Assembly: GCF_905372745.1 (NCBI RefSeq)
Contig: NZ_CAJPQR010000004.1
Location: 1-64,000, forward strand
Direction of reading: 5' to 3'
Origin: an uncultured Campylobacter sp.
Lineage (GTDB): Bacteria; Campylobacterota; Campylobacteria; Campylobacterales; Campylobacteraceae
DNA: 64,000 nt
The position numbers and the translations under genes are program-made. The notes below the pieces were generated by a model. It saw only the letters and a program-made list of their open reading frames with translations, searched no databases and was not told the DNA's origin. This document shows positions 64,000 to 64,000 of this stretch, piece by piece. Each line of letters begins with the position of its first letter. Position 1 is the first letter of the stretch.

Positions 64000-64000
64000 A

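Overview
The window looks like a Campylobacter chromosome of the human oral type (C. showae/C. rectus-like). This rests on gene order and products: pheS-pheT-aroA-ispH-rpsA-X-serA with a HIT gene next door, flgS beside a class V aminotransferase, pglB, a cytosolic CZB chemoreceptor, and an AAATTT-rich intergenic style on a mid-40s % GC background. No sequence search was possible; species placement is an inference.

Layout. 1-1650 is an AT-rich accessory edge with a truncated reading frame and a TIR-domain protein fused to an LprI-like tail. 1943-7926 holds a five-gene envelope lipoprotein operon (COG3014, YcfL, LpoB, DUF6844 and CsgG/FlgT-like genes) bracketed by a gene and a frameshifted direct repeat of its 3' end. 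8149-13492 has a stand-alone pglB, a YceI protein, MdaB and a cupin. 13601-26302 is a conserved housekeeping block: argH, chemoreceptor, HIT protein, then pheS, pheT, aroA, ispH, rpsA, a membrane protein and serA. 28059-31835 holds lactate permease followed by a damaged lutC (no lutA or lutB), efp, a broken DUF4304 gene, and a SelW-type selenoprotein that ordinary gene calling misses because of its in-frame TGA. 31925-40299 has a DJ-1 protein, an RRM protein, gluQ, a dnaE with a duplicated OB region, and a tannase-family esterase. 40440-49844 has Sel1-like exported proteins, a short-chain-dehydrogenase-like protein, a nicotinamidase-family hydrolase, flgS with a DUF234 nuclease-like gene, a cysteine-desulfurase-like enzyme, and a threefold-repeat membrane protein. 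50829-57243 has a flavodoxin-fold reductase, a decayed CRISPR-like array, thiE-thiD, and a polar amino-acid ABC transporter operon. 57385-64000 has putP, a DUF2130 protein, a frameshifted membrane protein, tRNA-CAT, SseB and CbrC family proteins, and the tail of an HI0933-like flavoprotein.

Themes. Several intergenic spaces keep only the 3' ends of genes whose intact relatives lie nearby, which points to repeated gain and loss at the same spots. The most notable items are the decayed CRISPR-like array without cas genes (51448-51868), the CxxU selenoprotein with a candidate SECIS hairpin (31584-31835), the TIR/LprI-like fusion (518-1645), the duplicated OB module in DnaE, and the density of AAATTT, which fits the RAATTY methylation site linked to DNA uptake in C. 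jejuni.
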